Translations under genes and position numbers: made by a program | Assembly: GCF_900102615.1 (NCBI RefSeq) | Contig: NZ_FMYV01000004.1 | Location: 35,633-99,632, forward strand | Origin: Geotoga petraea | GTDB taxonomy: Bacteria > Thermotogota > Thermotogae > Petrotogales > Petrotogaceae | DNA length: 64,000 nt | Direction: 5' to 3' | Notes under the pieces: generated by a model | What the model was told of the DNA's origin: nothing | The model's input: the letters and a program-made list of their open reading frames with translations, nothing else | Databases searched by the model: none | In this document: positions 40,412 to 49,576 of the stretch, in pieces | How positions within the stretch are numbered: the first letter of the stretch is position 1 | Layout: each line of letters opens with the position of its first letter

Positions 40412-40996
40412 ATGAATAAGAAAAAAGATCTTTTAGAAACATATTCCGACTTACTAAGCAAAATTCAAGAAAAAAAAAGTCTTTCTATTTTTGAATCTTT
40501 TTTAATTCCTATAATAGCAAGGACTATACAAAATATACATAGCTTTTATTTACTTTATAACAATGCTTTATATGATAATAGCGTAGTTATAATAAGATTA
40601 CAAATTGACAATATTATAAGAATGACTGCTTATGAATACTCAAACAATAATTTTATAGATGATTTTTTAGCAGGAAAACAAATAAATAAAATGAAAATGA
40701 AAGACGGCAGACGAATGACTGATCGGAATCTATTAAATAAGATAGAGGAAAATGATCGAGGGATTTATATTTTAATCAATTCTTTTTATAAAAAAAGTTC
40801 AGATTATATACATTATTCTTTAAGTCATATTAAATCAACTTTCAGAAAAGGAGACAATAATGAAATATATGCAAATATTCCAATTAATAAAAAAGATTTT
40901 ATAAAAGAAGACAGAGAAGAATTACTAAACGCTTTTAATTTTTTAAGTGACTATTTATATGTAGAATTAAAGAGTAAATTAAAAATGAATTTATAA
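40412..40996 (+). CDS. Moron-type accessory protein, helical, possible HEPN/DUF5677-like
   Basis: 194 residues, all-helical in pattern, with SFYLLYNNALYDNSVVIIRLQ and SSDYIHYSLSHI, which recall the aDUF5677/HEPN-like group often seen in defence or abortive-infection proteins (weak inference). The gene has its own promoter, a GGGGGGAT SD and its own terminator, sitting between the late regulator and the packaging genes. That is the classical layout of a gene expressed during lysogeny. Confidence 0.6.
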   Translation: MNKKKDLLETYSDLLSKIQEKKSLSIFESFLIPIIARTIQNIHSFYLLYNNALYDNSVVIIRLQIDNIIRMTAYEYSNNNFIDDFLAGKQINKMKMKDGRRMTDRNLLNKIEENDRGIYILINSFYKKSSDYIHYSLSHIKSTFRKGDNNEIYANIPINKKDFIKEDREELLNAFNFLSDYLYVELKSKLKMNL

Positions 40997-41010
40997 ATAA
41001 TTAAATGCAA

Positions 41011-41040
41011 AAAGCCTTGCTTTCGAGCAGGGCTTTTTTT
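41011..41040 (+). terminator. Terminator of the moron gene
   Basis: An 11-bp stem (41011-41021 with 41026-41036, one G-T pair) with TTCG loop and T7 run. Confidence 0.92.
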
Positions 41041-41066
41041 ATACCAATTTAAAAGGAGATATAAAT

Positions 41067-41378
41067 ATGATTGAAAAAATTGATGTGAAAACAGTAAGCA
41101 TAAATAGTCTTAATTATGATATTTCAATAGTAGAAAAGCCAAGTATAGGAAATGAAATAAAAGATGGTGTAATTAATTTTTCTGACACAACAATTCAAAT
41201 AAATAAAGATGTATCTCTTGAAAGAGCTAAAGAAATCCTTGCACATGAAATCATACACGGTCTGTTTGAAGGAATGGCTATAAACAATGAAGAGAATGTT
41301 GAAAGAGTTACTGAAAGATTATTAAATTTCATAAAACTAAATAAAAGAGTTTTGGACTTTTTGGGTGACAGACTATGA
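41067..41378 (+). CDS. Small zinc-metallopeptidase-like phage protein (HEIIH motif)
   Basis: 103 residues with AKEILAHEIIHGLFEGM, an HExxH zinc-protease motif (about residues 60-64), as in ImmA/IrrE-like and other small phage metallopeptidases. AAAAGGAG SD. Its stop overlaps the HNH start (ATGA). It lies at the head of the packaging genes, far from the repressor, so an ImmA-type anti-repressor role is less likely than a structural or regulatory one. Confidence 0.7.
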   Translation: MIEKIDVKTVSINSLNYDISIVEKPSIGNEIKDGVINFSDTTIQINKDVSLERAKEILAHEIIHGLFEGMAINNEENVERVTERLLNFIKLNKRVLDFLGDRL

Positions 41379-41710
41379 AACCAATACCAAAGCCAATACA
41401 TGATTATGTTTGGCAAAGAGATGGTGGTCGTTGTCGTTTTTGTGGATTAGAGGGTGAACACGTTCATCATATATATTCCAGGTATTCTCAAATTCCTGCA
41501 CATTTAAAAATACAAGAAACGATTAACAACAATCACCCAGACAACTTAATTCTATTATGTTCAAAACATCATTTTCGTGTTCACAATGGGAATATAGTTT
41601 ACGATAAAGTGAAAGAAATTGAAATAAGCAGGCAGAGAGCTAAGTTGGTTAAAACAACAACAAAATTAATAGAGTGTCTTATAAAAAATAAAAGCAAATT
41701 AGCTAAATAG
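41375..41710 (+). CDS. HNH endonuclease next to terminase
   Basis: 111 residues. CRFCGLEGEHVHHIYSR gives the ribbon Cys and first His pair; HPDNLILLCSKHHFRVH supplies the Asn and remaining Cys/His. Phages with cohesive or pac ends often need such an HNH protein together with the terminase for genome cutting. It overlaps the metallopeptidase gene by 4 bp. Confidence 0.88.
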   Translation: MKPIPKPIHDYVWQRDGGRCRFCGLEGEHVHHIYSRYSQIPAHLKIQETINNNHPDNLILLCSKHHFRVHNGNIVYDKVKEIEISRQRAKLVKTTTKLIECLIKNKSKLAK

Positions 41711-41801
41711 TCAAAGCATGTGAGACTTTTTTCTCTTTTACGATAAATTAACCACATAATAATAACGATTGAAATATGAGCCTCTGAGAGGGAGGTGCGA
41801 T

Positions 41802-42005
41802 ATGGATAAAAATAATATAGAGTTTTCGGCAATTATAGCTCCGATTCAAACAGGTATAACTATAGGACTTGATGGAGCAAGAATAAAGTTAGATATACCC
41901 GAAAGTGAAAGTGCAGCTTATCATAAACTTTCTGCTTTTGGAAGAGGAAAAATACTCAAGGTTAAGATAGAAATTGTTGAAGATCAGCAAGATAATGGTT
42001 GGTAA
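41802..42005 (+). CDS. Phage protein of unknown function
   Basis: 67 residues, beta-rich (AIIAPIQTGITIGLDGARIKL, GRGKILKVKIEIVED). The start is ATG 41802 with a GGGAGGTG SD. It lies between the HNH gene and the terminase small-subunit gene. No family is recognised. Confidence 0.55.
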   Translation: MDKNNIEFSAIIAPIQTGITIGLDGARIKLDIPESESAAYHKLSAFGRGKILKVKIEIVEDQQDNGW

Positions 42006-42008
42006 GAA

Positions 42009-42037
42009 ACTGTTAAGGAATAACATAACACTGTTAA
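42009..42037. repeat. Direct repeats upstream of the terminase small-subunit gene
   Basis: ACTGTTAA occurs at 42009-42016 and 42030-42037, 21 bp (two helical turns) apart. Several ATAACA/AACATA repeats lie between and after. They may be a terminase recognition site or a promoter-region operator. Confidence 0.35.
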
Positions 42038-42077
42038 ATATAACATATCATAACGGAAAATATAAGGAGGTGATGAC

Positions 42078-42503
42078 ATGCCAAGAATATCTAAAATAGT
42101 GCAGTTTGAACTAGAAAACGAGGTGTTAAGTTTAGCATCACAAGGTATGTCATCAAGAGAAATTTCAAAAGAGATAAAAAAGAAAGAGAATAAAAATATT
42201 TCTTATGTTGCTATAAATAAATTTTTACAAGAGACAAGAGAAGAGAGAGCGGAGTCTAGTAAAAGAACAATACAAGAACATATTCAAAAAAGTATTCCAG
42301 ATGATTTGCAAAACTTAGATGATATGAATAATAAACTCTTAGAATGGTTCAACGATGAAAATCTTAAAAAGTCTAGACGGCTTCAAGTATATAATTCCTT
42401 ACTAAAAGGTATAGAACTAAAATTAAAACATTCTGGGGCAGAAGAGAACACTGTAGATGATGTTTTAGATAAGATTAGATCTAAGTGGGGATTAGATAAA
42501 TGA
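42078..42503 (+). CDS. Terminase small subunit
   Basis: 141 residues. The N-terminal helix-turn-helix (SLASQGMSSREISKEIKKKE) binds packaging sites, followed by a helical oligomerisation part and a C-terminal tail for the large subunit. AAGGAGG SD. It overlaps the large subunit by 4 bp. Identification rests on size, HTH and position. Confidence 0.8.
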   Translation: MPRISKIVQFELENEVLSLASQGMSSREISKEIKKKENKNISYVAINKFLQETREERAESSKRTIQEHIQKSIPDDLQNLDDMNNKLLEWFNDENLKKSRRLQVYNSLLKGIELKLKHSGAEENTVDDVLDKIRSKWGLDK

Positions 42504-43747
42504 CACTTGAAGGCAAGAAACAATATTTAAAAGATATAGGAGCTAACTTGCATGACGGTGGACAAATAGACGCTTTCTTTTCAGAAGCAAGATTTAAAGT
42601 TCTCGACAATGGCAGACGTTGGGGAAAATCTTTATATGCTTCAATAGAAGCTATACCTTATGCTTTCATGAAAAATAAAATGGTTTGGATTGTAGCTCCT
42701 ACTTATGAACTAACAAAAAAGGTTTTTAGAGAAATATATAACTACATTAACCCCAGAGAATTTATATGGAAAAAAAAGGGTAGATGCACTATGTCGAAGA
42801 GTGAGCTGTTTATTGAAACTAATACAGGCACTCAATTCGTAGGAAAATCAGCAGATAACCCTAAATCACTCGTTGGTGAAGGCGTTGATTTGCTAATAAT
42901 TGATGAAGCTGCAATGATTCCAGAAAAAATATGGACTGAATCTTTAAGGCCAACACTAACAGATAAAAAAGGTAGAGCTATTATTATTTCTACTCCTAAA
43001 GGTAAAAACTGGTTTTTTCATTTATATACAAGAGGTCAAGATCAGTTATTTGAAAATTATGTAAGTTGGAAACACCCAACTTGGCATAACCCTTTTATAG
43101 ATTCAAAAGAAATAGATGAAGCAAGAGGGTCATTACCAGAGAGAATATTTCAGCAAGAATATGAAGCAGAATTTTTAGACGATACTGGTGGAGTTTTCAG
43201 AGGAGTTAGAAAGAACATAAGAAAAACATTGAGAGAAGCTAAACCAGGAGAACATTTTTTTATTGGTGTCGATTTGGCTAAATACATGGATTTTACAGTG
43301 ATAACTGTTCTTGATGAGCTTGGTAACCTTGTTTATTTTGATAGATTTAATCAAGTAGATTGGAGCTTACAAAAACAAAGAATTAAAAGTGTATATAAGC
43401 AATATCCTGGAAAAATAACTATAGATTCTACAGGTGTTGGAGATCCTATTTATGAGGATTTAAGGAATGAAAGAATTAATATTGATTCTTTTAAGTTTAA
43501 CAATAGCAGTAAAACGGATTTAATAAACAATCTTTCAATATCTATAGAACAGAACAAGATACATTATGAAGATATACCTGTTTTAATTAATGAATTAGAG
43601 ATATATGCTTATGAACTAACCCCTTCAAGAAACTTAAAAATGAATGCTCCAGCAGGATATCATGATGATTGTGTTATTTCTCTTGCTTTAGCTGAATGGG
43701 GAAGAAGTAATATATCTATGTATTCAGAAGAGGAAATAGAATGGTGA
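42500..43747 (+). CDS. Terminase large subunit
   Basis: The 415-residue packaging motor has Walker A GRRWGKS (38-44), Walker B LLIIDEAA (131-138) and coupling motif IISTPKG. The RNase-H-like nuclease has VDLAKYMDFT (Asp258), TIDSTGVGD and a final HDDCVISLALA. It pumps DNA into the procapsid and cuts concatemers. The length and motifs are complete. Confidence 0.96.
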   Translation: MTLEGKKQYLKDIGANLHDGGQIDAFFSEARFKVLDNGRRWGKSLYASIEAIPYAFMKNKMVWIVAPTYELTKKVFREIYNYINPREFIWKKKGRCTMSKSELFIETNTGTQFVGKSADNPKSLVGEGVDLLIIDEAAMIPEKIWTESLRPTLTDKKGRAIIISTPKGKNWFFHLYTRGQDQLFENYVSWKHPTWHNPFIDSKEIDEARGSLPERIFQQEYEAEFLDDTGGVFRGVRKNIRKTLREAKPGEHFFIGVDLAKYMDFTVITVLDELGNLVYFDRFNQVDWSLQKQRIKSVYKQYPGKITIDSTGVGDPIYEDLRNERINIDSFKFNNSSKTDLINNLSISIEQNKIHYEDIPVLINELEIYAYELTPSRNLKMNAPAGYHDDCVISLALAEWGRSNISMYSEEEIEW

Positions 43748-43756
43748 GGTGATTAA

Positions 43757-44974
43757 ATGAGATATCACGATACGATAGATAATAAGTTACTTTTAGAGTT
43801 ATATAAAGATGAATTTGAGTATGATAATAAAAGTAATATAGCCCTTGTATATAACTATGTCCCTAAATTTATTCTGCTATCAATAGCTCTTACAATGCAG
43901 AAAAAACTACATTTAATAGGTGAAAAAGAAAAAGATAATCAAATAGAAGATATTTGGAAAATATGGGAACAAAATAATATGCAAACGCTTAAATATAAAA
44001 TAGCTTTGCATTATTTTTTATTTAAGGAAGTAAATCTTGAAGCAGTTTGGGAAGGTGAAGATAAAATAACTGGAACAAGAATTATACTTCACGATCCAGA
44101 CAGTGTAAAGATTGAAAAACTAGGGGATCAGATAATAAAAGTTACTATAAATTCTAAAGAATTAGATGAAAATGGTAAAACGGTTAATATAAAAAAGATT
44201 TTAACTAGAAATACAATTTCAATTCAAAGAGGGGAAGAAAATCCAGAAATTAAAGATAATTTATATGATTCAATACCTTTCGTTCATATCGAAAACTCTA
44301 ACTATAGAATAAAAAGTTTAATAAGACTTCAAGATACAGAGAATAGGTATGAGGGATATTTAGATGCTCTTTTTGATTTACATGCCGATCCAATTTTATT
44401 TGATGATTTAGGTGAAGCATTTAGAGCTAAAGAATTGAAAAAAGAAACTTCTATAAAAATAAGTAATGACAAAACAAAGATTAGAAAGTTCTTGCATTAT
44501 CCTCGAGATAGTAAAGGTGCGAGCATGCTTGAAAGCAATGGAGCTATGGCTCAAAGAATTCAAGAACAACAAGATAAAATATGGGATAAAATTAAAAGGT
44601 TATACCCAGAAATAGTCTTAATGGAAATGCTTCAATCTTCTGGTAATATAACTGGTGTTGGTTTGGATAAAAAATTAATTGAAATAACTACAAGTATTAA
44701 TTATGCCCGAGGAGAAATAAAGAACGCTCTTGAAGAATTAAATGAACTTATAGGATGGTTAGTAAATAACAATAAAAGTAAAACTCAGATAGATTTCGAG
44801 GATATTATTCCAAAATCTTTTAATGATATTATTCAAGAAGTTTCAAAAGCTACTGGGTTATTGTCTAAAGATTGGCAGTTAAATAGGTTAGAAAATAATG
44901 GAATAATAAATTCAGCTGAAGAGGAACTAAAAAAACAAAAAAAAGAAGTACAAGCTAACCCGATGGGTTGGTGA
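43757..44974 (+). CDS. Phage portal protein
   Basis: 405 residues in the position between large terminase and head-morphogenesis protein. It has the mixed helical build of SPP1-gp6-like portals, including a long helix (GAMAQRIQEQQDKIWDKIKR) and a C-terminal acidic/helical region. GAGGTGATT SD. The dodecameric ring is the head vertex for DNA entry. The assignment rests on position and pattern. Confidence 0.8.
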   Translation: MRYHDTIDNKLLLELYKDEFEYDNKSNIALVYNYVPKFILLSIALTMQKKLHLIGEKEKDNQIEDIWKIWEQNNMQTLKYKIALHYFLFKEVNLEAVWEGEDKITGTRIILHDPDSVKIEKLGDQIIKVTINSKELDENGKTVNIKKILTRNTISIQRGEENPEIKDNLYDSIPFVHIENSNYRIKSLIRLQDTENRYEGYLDALFDLHADPILFDDLGEAFRAKELKKETSIKISNDKTKIRKFLHYPRDSKGASMLESNGAMAQRIQEQQDKIWDKIKRLYPEIVLMEMLQSSGNITGVGLDKKLIEITTSINYARGEIKNALEELNELIGWLVNNNKSKTQIDFEDIIPKSFNDIIQEVSKATGLLSKDWQLNRLENNGIINSAEEELKKQKKEVQANPMGW

Positions 44975-44978
44975 TTAG

Positions 44979-45908
44979 ATGACACAAGAAGAATTCTACG
45001 ATAAATTTAATATGCAAAGAAGAGCGTTTTTGAATACATCTATAAAAAAGCTTGAAAAGAAATACAATAAAGAATATGAGAAACTTTTTAAAGAATTAAA
45101 CTACAATATATCTCATAAAATATCTAAATATAAAGATGAAAACAATAATTACAGATCACTTCATCTAACAAAAATGAAAAAAGATATTGATGATGAGATA
45201 AGAAAATTTAACAAAGAATTGAATTTACAACATAAAGATTTATTAAAAAGAGCAAGCATAAAAGCATTAGAGGATACTAAAGCAATATATAAAAACTTTT
45301 CTCTTGATGTCTTAACTGAAAATGTGAAGTGGAACAAAAACATAATGGATTATCTCATTGCTTATAAGGCTCAAGATGGTTTAAAAATATCAGATAGATT
45401 ATGGGGACACTCAAAACAAATAAGAGATAATCTAATAAATACTTTGCAAAAAAATATTTTAGCTGGTGAATCTGTATGGGATACAATGATGGAGTTAAAA
45501 AACAATCCTAATGTTGAAATACCAAAATATTTGAGAGAACAGTTTCACTTAATGGGAGATGAACAAATTCAAAAAACTGTTGACCTTTATACAGTCAAAA
45601 AAACAAATTATATGACAAGAAGATTAGTTGAGTCTGAAATTGAAAGAGCATACAGGACTACTAATCAGAAACTTGTTGAAGGAAAAGAGTGGATCAAAGG
45701 CTTAAAGTGGAATTTATCTTCAAAACACAAGCATGGTGAATATGACTGTGTATGTGAAGATAATTCGACAGCTAATGATTTCAAAATGGGAAAAGGAGTT
45801 TATCCTCCAAAATATTATCCGCCTGCTCCCGCACATCCTTGGTGTAAATGTTATGATTCTGAAGTTTTTAATGATGAAATAATACAAAAAATTGAGAATG
45901 TAGATTAA
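44979..45908 (+). CDS. Head morphogenesis (minor head) protein, SPP1 gp7-like
   Basis: 309 residues. The N-terminal two thirds are helical. The C-terminal part has the family pattern LKWNLSSKHKHGEYDCVCE, then GKGVYPPKYYPPAPAHPWC and KC, typical of phage Mu F/SPP1 gp7-like proteins with clustered Cys. It starts 4 nt after the portal stop. It is a minor capsid component at the portal. Confidence 0.85.
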   Translation: MTQEEFYDKFNMQRRAFLNTSIKKLEKKYNKEYEKLFKELNYNISHKISKYKDENNNYRSLHLTKMKKDIDDEIRKFNKELNLQHKDLLKRASIKALEDTKAIYKNFSLDVLTENVKWNKNIMDYLIAYKAQDGLKISDRLWGHSKQIRDNLINTLQKNILAGESVWDTMMELKNNPNVEIPKYLREQFHLMGDEQIQKTVDLYTVKKTNYMTRRLVESEIERAYRTTNQKLVEGKEWIKGLKWNLSSKHKHGEYDCVCEDNSTANDFKMGKGVYPPKYYPPAPAHPWCKCYDSEVFNDEIIQKIENVD

Positions 45909-45942
45909 TTCTCATTGAATTGATGCCATTGCCCTCCTTAGG

Positions 45943-45967
45943 AGCCCCTTTTATAGGGGCTTTTTTT
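45943..45967 (+). terminator. Intrinsic terminator between portal and capsid gene blocks
   Basis: AGCCCC (45943-45948) pairs with GGGGCT (45956-45961), followed by six T. It lies inside the late operon with no strong promoter seen behind it. Confidence 0.88.
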
Positions 45968-46063
45968 AATGTTAGAGGGTAATTAATCATATTTCTTCAA
46001 TAAATCTAATATAAAGGCAATTATAAAGGGGTTAAAAAATCAATATTATAGGAGGTAGTGAAA

Positions 46064-46690
46064 ATGCCAGAAGAAAAAAGCGGAATGAATATCGATCTTC
46101 AACTTTTTGCAGAAGATGGAGAAGATAATCAAGAAAATAACGATTCAAGTAATCAAGATAACAATCAAGATAGTAAAAACAACCAAAATAACCAGGACAG
46201 TAACAAAAACAATGCAGATGATAACAAAAAAGATGAAAAAATAACAAAATTAGAAGAAAGATTAGAAAAAATGTCAAAGATTTTAGAAAATTTAACTCCA
46301 AAAGATGAAGAAAAGAAAGAAGATTCTAAGAAAAAAGATAATAAAGAAAAATCAGATGTTGAGAAAGAGTTAGAAAAACTTAAAAATGAAGTTAAAATGA
46401 AAGACCTTGAAAATATGGCTGAGAAAACATTAGTTAAAGAAGGACTTTCAGATCACATGGATTCACTTTTACCAATTGTTATGACTGATGATGCTGAAAA
46501 GATAACAGAAAATATTAAAACTCTTAAAACAATCATTGAAAAGTCAGCTCAAAAGAAAATTGATGACTTAAAAAAAGGTAAAGGAATTCAAGGTAATTCA
46601 GATTTATCAAAAGATCAAATTGATAAAGAAGTTGAAATGGCGTTGGGTGGAATTGGAGATTCTTCAAACTTAGATGATTTTTGGAAATAA
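46064..46690 (+). CDS. Scaffold protein (DUF4355-like)
   Basis: 208 residues. The start MNIDLQLFAEDGE region is the usual scaffold signature, followed by a low-complexity Asn/Asp/Lys stretch and a long coiled coil (EKITKLEERLEKMSKILENL and the following Lys/Glu helix). ATG 46064 has a TAGGAGGT SD. It directs capsid assembly and leaves before DNA packaging. Confidence 0.85.
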   Translation: MPEEKSGMNIDLQLFAEDGEDNQENNDSSNQDNNQDSKNNQNNQDSNKNNADDNKKDEKITKLEERLEKMSKILENLTPKDEEKKEDSKKKDNKEKSDVEKELEKLKNEVKMKDLENMAEKTLVKEGLSDHMDSLLPIVMTDDAEKITENIKTLKTIIEKSAQKKIDDLKKGKGIQGNSDLSKDQIDKEVEMALGGIGDSSNLDDFWK

Positions 46691-46707
46691 TTCGGAGGTG
46701 AAATTAT

Positions 46708-47049
46708 ATGTTAAATCAAACTGATTATGGATCAGTAGCAAATTTTTTGGCAAGTGAACATAAGATTGTTTTGGGTGGTACTATTGATTCTTCGTTAATT
46801 ACAACAACAGATAAGTATCTAGAAGCAGGAACTGTTTTAGGAAAAGTGACAGCTACGGGTAAATTAGCTGTTTATGACGATACTCAAACAGATGGGAGAG
46901 AAACAGCTGTGGGAATATTAATGGAACCAGTAGTAGCAGAGGAAGATGTTATGGTTACATATATGGTTCATGGTGCAGTAATAGAAAGTAAATTGACAAG
47001 TTATGATGAAGCAGCTAAAACCGATTTACCACACATAATTTTCGTATAA
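46708..47049 (+). CDS. Head decoration protein
   Basis: 113 residues, beta-rich, with YLEAGTVLGKVTATGKLAVY and TAVGILMEPVVAEEDVMVTY, the usual pattern of lambda gpD-like trimers that stabilise capsids. It lies between scaffold and major capsid genes. GGAGGTG SD. Confidence 0.85.
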   Translation: MLNQTDYGSVANFLASEHKIVLGGTIDSSLITTTDKYLEAGTVLGKVTATGKLAVYDDTQTDGRETAVGILMEPVVAEEDVMVTYMVHGAVIESKLTSYDEAAKTDLPHIIFV

Positions 47050-47062
47050 GAGGTGAAGACTT

Positions 47063-48079
47063 ATGAAGAATATCTATAATTTATTAGATTCAAAGAAATT
47101 TGTGGATCATGTAATGAACAGACCACAAAGAAATTATTTGGGAGCAGCAATATTTCCTTCTGAACCAACTGATTCATTAAGATTTGAATATCTAAAAGGT
47201 GCTAATGCTAACCCAGTAATGGGTAATGTAATAGCGTGGGGTAAAGAAGCTCCTATAAGAGGTAGAGATAATATGGCAACTATCTCTGGTAAAATCAACG
47301 CTATCAAATTGAAAATGAATCTTGGTGAGGAAAATATGATCAAATTATTCGAATCAAGAAATTCTGGTAGCAATATACCTCAATCAGTAATAAAGAAATA
47401 TTTTGATGATGTAATTTACACATATGACGGTGTAGAAAACAAAATAGAATACTTAAGAATGCAAGCTCTTTGTAAAGGTATTCTTGACTATACTAATGAT
47501 GGTTATCAGATCACCGTTGATTATTTAATGCCAACTGAAAACAAACCAACTGTATCTACATTATGGAGTGATGAAACAAATTCAAATCCAGAAGCAGATA
47601 TTTTCACATGGATGACTATGATAAAAGAAAATGGCGGATTAGCACCTACAAAAGCTATAACTTCAACAAAAGTATTAAATCACATATTGAACAACGCAAA
47701 CCTAAGAAAAGCTATTTTAGGAGTTAATTCAGATAGATTATTGACTCAGAAAGATTTAAACGCTTATTTTGGTTCAAAAGGTTATCCTCAAGTTACTACA
47801 TATGATTTACGAGCCAGAGATTTAGATGGAAATGTAAAAAGGTTCTTTGACGAAGACAAATTTGTTATACTTCCTGGAAATGGGCAAGCTGGTAAAACAT
47901 TAGTAGCTCCTACAGCTGAATCATTATCAACAACAATGAAAAAAGTTAAAACATTGAAAGGTATTACAGTAACTCAATGGGAAACTAATGATCCAGTTGA
48001 TTTATGGACAAAGGCAGCAGGTGCTCAAATAGTAACCATGCCTTATGCAGAACAACAAGTTTCAGCAACTGTAATATAA
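47063..48079 (+). CDS. Major capsid protein (lambda gpE-like family)
   Basis: 338 residues with the HK97 fold expected from the gpE family: an N-terminal arm, GNVIAWGKEAPIRGRDN, and late KFVILPGNGQAGKTLVAPT before a C-terminal IVTMPYAEQ. Position after decoration and scaffold genes supports it. GAGGTG SD. A terminator-like hairpin follows, perhaps to keep its level above that of the downstream genes. Confidence 0.88.
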   Translation: MKNIYNLLDSKKFVDHVMNRPQRNYLGAAIFPSEPTDSLRFEYLKGANANPVMGNVIAWGKEAPIRGRDNMATISGKINAIKLKMNLGEENMIKLFESRNSGSNIPQSVIKKYFDDVIYTYDGVENKIEYLRMQALCKGILDYTNDGYQITVDYLMPTENKPTVSTLWSDETNSNPEADIFTWMTMIKENGGLAPTKAITSTKVLNHILNNANLRKAILGVNSDRLLTQKDLNAYFGSKGYPQVTTYDLRARDLDGNVKRFFDEDKFVILPGNGQAGKTLVAPTAESLSTTMKKVKTLKGITVTQWETNDPVDLWTKAAGAQIVTMPYAEQQVSATVI

Positions 48080-48085
48080 ATAATG

Positions 48086-48113
48086 CCGCCCTTAATGGGC
48101 GGTTAATTTTTTA
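48086..48113 (+). terminator. Terminator after the major capsid gene
   Basis: CCGCCC (48086-48091) pairs with GGGCGG (48097-48102), then TTAATTTTTT. It lies 15 nt before the SD of the next gene. Confidence 0.82.
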
Positions 48114-48127
48114 GAGGAGGAAAAAAC

Positions 48128-48409
48128 ATGAAATATAAGGTATTAAAGCCAGTTACTTATAAAGGGAAAGTTGTAAATGAAGGAATAATTGAATTAGACA
48201 AAAATGAAGTAAGAGATACATTAGTTAAAAGAGGAGTTTTGGAAGAAATAAAAAAAAATGAAAACTCTGATGAAAATAAGTTGACTGTTGAACAGTTAGA
48301 AGAAAATACAGTTCCAGAATTAAAAGAAATAGCTGAAAAAAAGAAAGTTGAATTAAAGGCAAAAGATACTAAAGAGGAGATAATCAAAAAAATAAGCGAA
48401 GTGATTTAA
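48128..48409 (+). CDS. Small phage protein with HeH/LEM-like C-terminus
   Basis: 93 residues. The N-terminal beta part (KYKVLKPVTYKGKVVNEGII) is typical of small proteins after phage capsid genes. The C-terminal VPELKEIAEKKKVELKAKDT with KEEIIKKI looks like a HeH/SAP-type helical module. GAGGAGG SD. Function is unknown, probably structural. Confidence 0.65.
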   Translation: MKYKVLKPVTYKGKVVNEGIIELDKNEVRDTLVKRGVLEEIKKNENSDENKLTVEQLEENTVPELKEIAEKKKVELKAKDTKEEIIKKISEVI

Positions 48410-48410
48410 A

Positions 48411-48731
48411 ATGACAAATCTAGAAAAAATGAAAATAGAATTGAGAGATCAAAATGGAACTATATTTAATGATACTGAGTTAGAATCTTTTTTAATAGAT
48501 AATTCTCTAAATAAAAATGATGAATATGTATTAGAAAACAAGCCTAAATTAATGCTTTCAGTTAGAGATGCTTTAAGAAGCTTGCTAAGAGATTGGAATG
48601 CAGCTCAAACTAAAATATCAGGGGATATGCAAGAAAGCTATAGTAAAGGTGGAATAGTATCAGAAATAGAGAAAATAGAGAGGACATATCTAAATGATTT
48701 AATAATTGGAGCGATGGAGTATGAAGATTGA
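48411..48731 (+). CDS. Head-tail connector protein (probable)
   Basis: 106 residues, helical, at the place of the gp6/gp15-like adaptor (LRDALRSLLRDWNAAQTKIS). It starts 1 nt after the previous stop and overlaps the next gene by 11 bp. Assignment is by position. Confidence 0.6.
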   Translation: MTNLEKMKIELRDQNGTIFNDTELESFLIDNSLNKNDEYVLENKPKLMLSVRDALRSLLRDWNAAQTKISGDMQESYSKGGIVSEIEKIERTYLNDLIIGAMEYED

Positions 48732-49191
48732 ACTTGTAGGTTCTAAAGACATACAAAAAAAGATAAAACAAATGAAGAAAAATGTTGGTCCAGAAAAAAG
48801 AAGAATTATGTTTGGTCAGGCAACAAGTTTACTTAAAAATTATCTCCAAAGATTATATGATCAAGAACTTGAAACTTCAAAAATAAAGAATAAATTATTT
48901 ACTGAACAAAGTAGTGATAATGGAAAATTATATACAGACCAAATTCATGCAACTTTTCTTGAGTATGGAACAAAGCCTCATGATATTTTCCCAAAAAGAA
49001 AACAAGCTCTATCTTGGTATGTTGGGCCAAAACCAAAACCTCAAGGTTATATGGGCGATTCAGGCAAATGGGCTGTAGCAAAACATGTAAGACATCCAGG
49101 AACGAAAGCAAGACATTTTTTTAAGAGAACTTTAGAAGACAACGAAAATAAAATCCTTGAAATATTTAAAAGAGGGATAGAAGATGTATAA
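48721..49191 (+). CDS. HK97 gp10-like tail-completion protein
   Basis: 156 residues. The end contains VRHPGTKARHFFKRTLED, the motif of HK97-gp10/tail-completion proteins. ATG 48721 has a GGAG SD 8 nt upstream. It overlaps its neighbours on both sides (11 and 8 bp), in the connector cluster. Confidence 0.78.
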   Translation: MKIELVGSKDIQKKIKQMKKNVGPEKRRIMFGQATSLLKNYLQRLYDQELETSKIKNKLFTEQSSDNGKLYTDQIHATFLEYGTKPHDIFPKRKQALSWYVGPKPKPQGYMGDSGKWAVAKHVRHPGTKARHFFKRTLEDNENKILEIFKRGIEDV

Positions 49192-49576
49192 CGAATTATT
49201 AGATAAAATAAAAAATGATTTATCTGTTATAAAAAACAATGACATTTTAATATTTGACAAAGTAACTAAAGGAGCTACGAAATCGGATGATGATTTGAAT
49301 GTAGCTTCTATTTTTTTAGCAAATTCAAACCACGGACAGTTAACTTCAAGGAGATATGAAACAGAGCCAACAATTAATTTAGTTTGTATTTTTAATAAAA
49401 AAAGAGATGATCTATCTCAAAATGAACTTTTTTTGCAAAGAAAGTATTCAGATATAGAAGTAATAGAAGATTATTTTAAACAAAATTTTGTACTAACAAA
49501 TACAGAGTTTAGTGAAGATAATAATGGTTTATATGTAATGATAACATTCAAAACAAGTGAGGTGAAAGCAATATGA
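49184..49576 (+). CDS. Tail terminator-like protein (probable)
   Basis: 130 residues, alpha/beta, between tail-completion and tail-tube genes, where gpU-like terminators lie. It overlaps the tube gene by 4 bp. No signature is recognised; assignment is by position and size. Confidence 0.55.
   Translation: MYNELLDKIKNDLSVIKNNDILIFDKVTKGATKSDDDLNVASIFLANSNHGQLTSRRYETEPTINLVCIFNKKRDDLSQNELFLQRKYSDIEVIEDYFKQNFVLTNTEFSEDNNGLYVMITFKTSEVKAI

Noticed and set aside
41067..41378. ImmA-type protease acting on the repressor
   Set aside because: HExxH is present but the gene is 12 kb from the repressor, at the head of the packaging genes, so this role is not supported.
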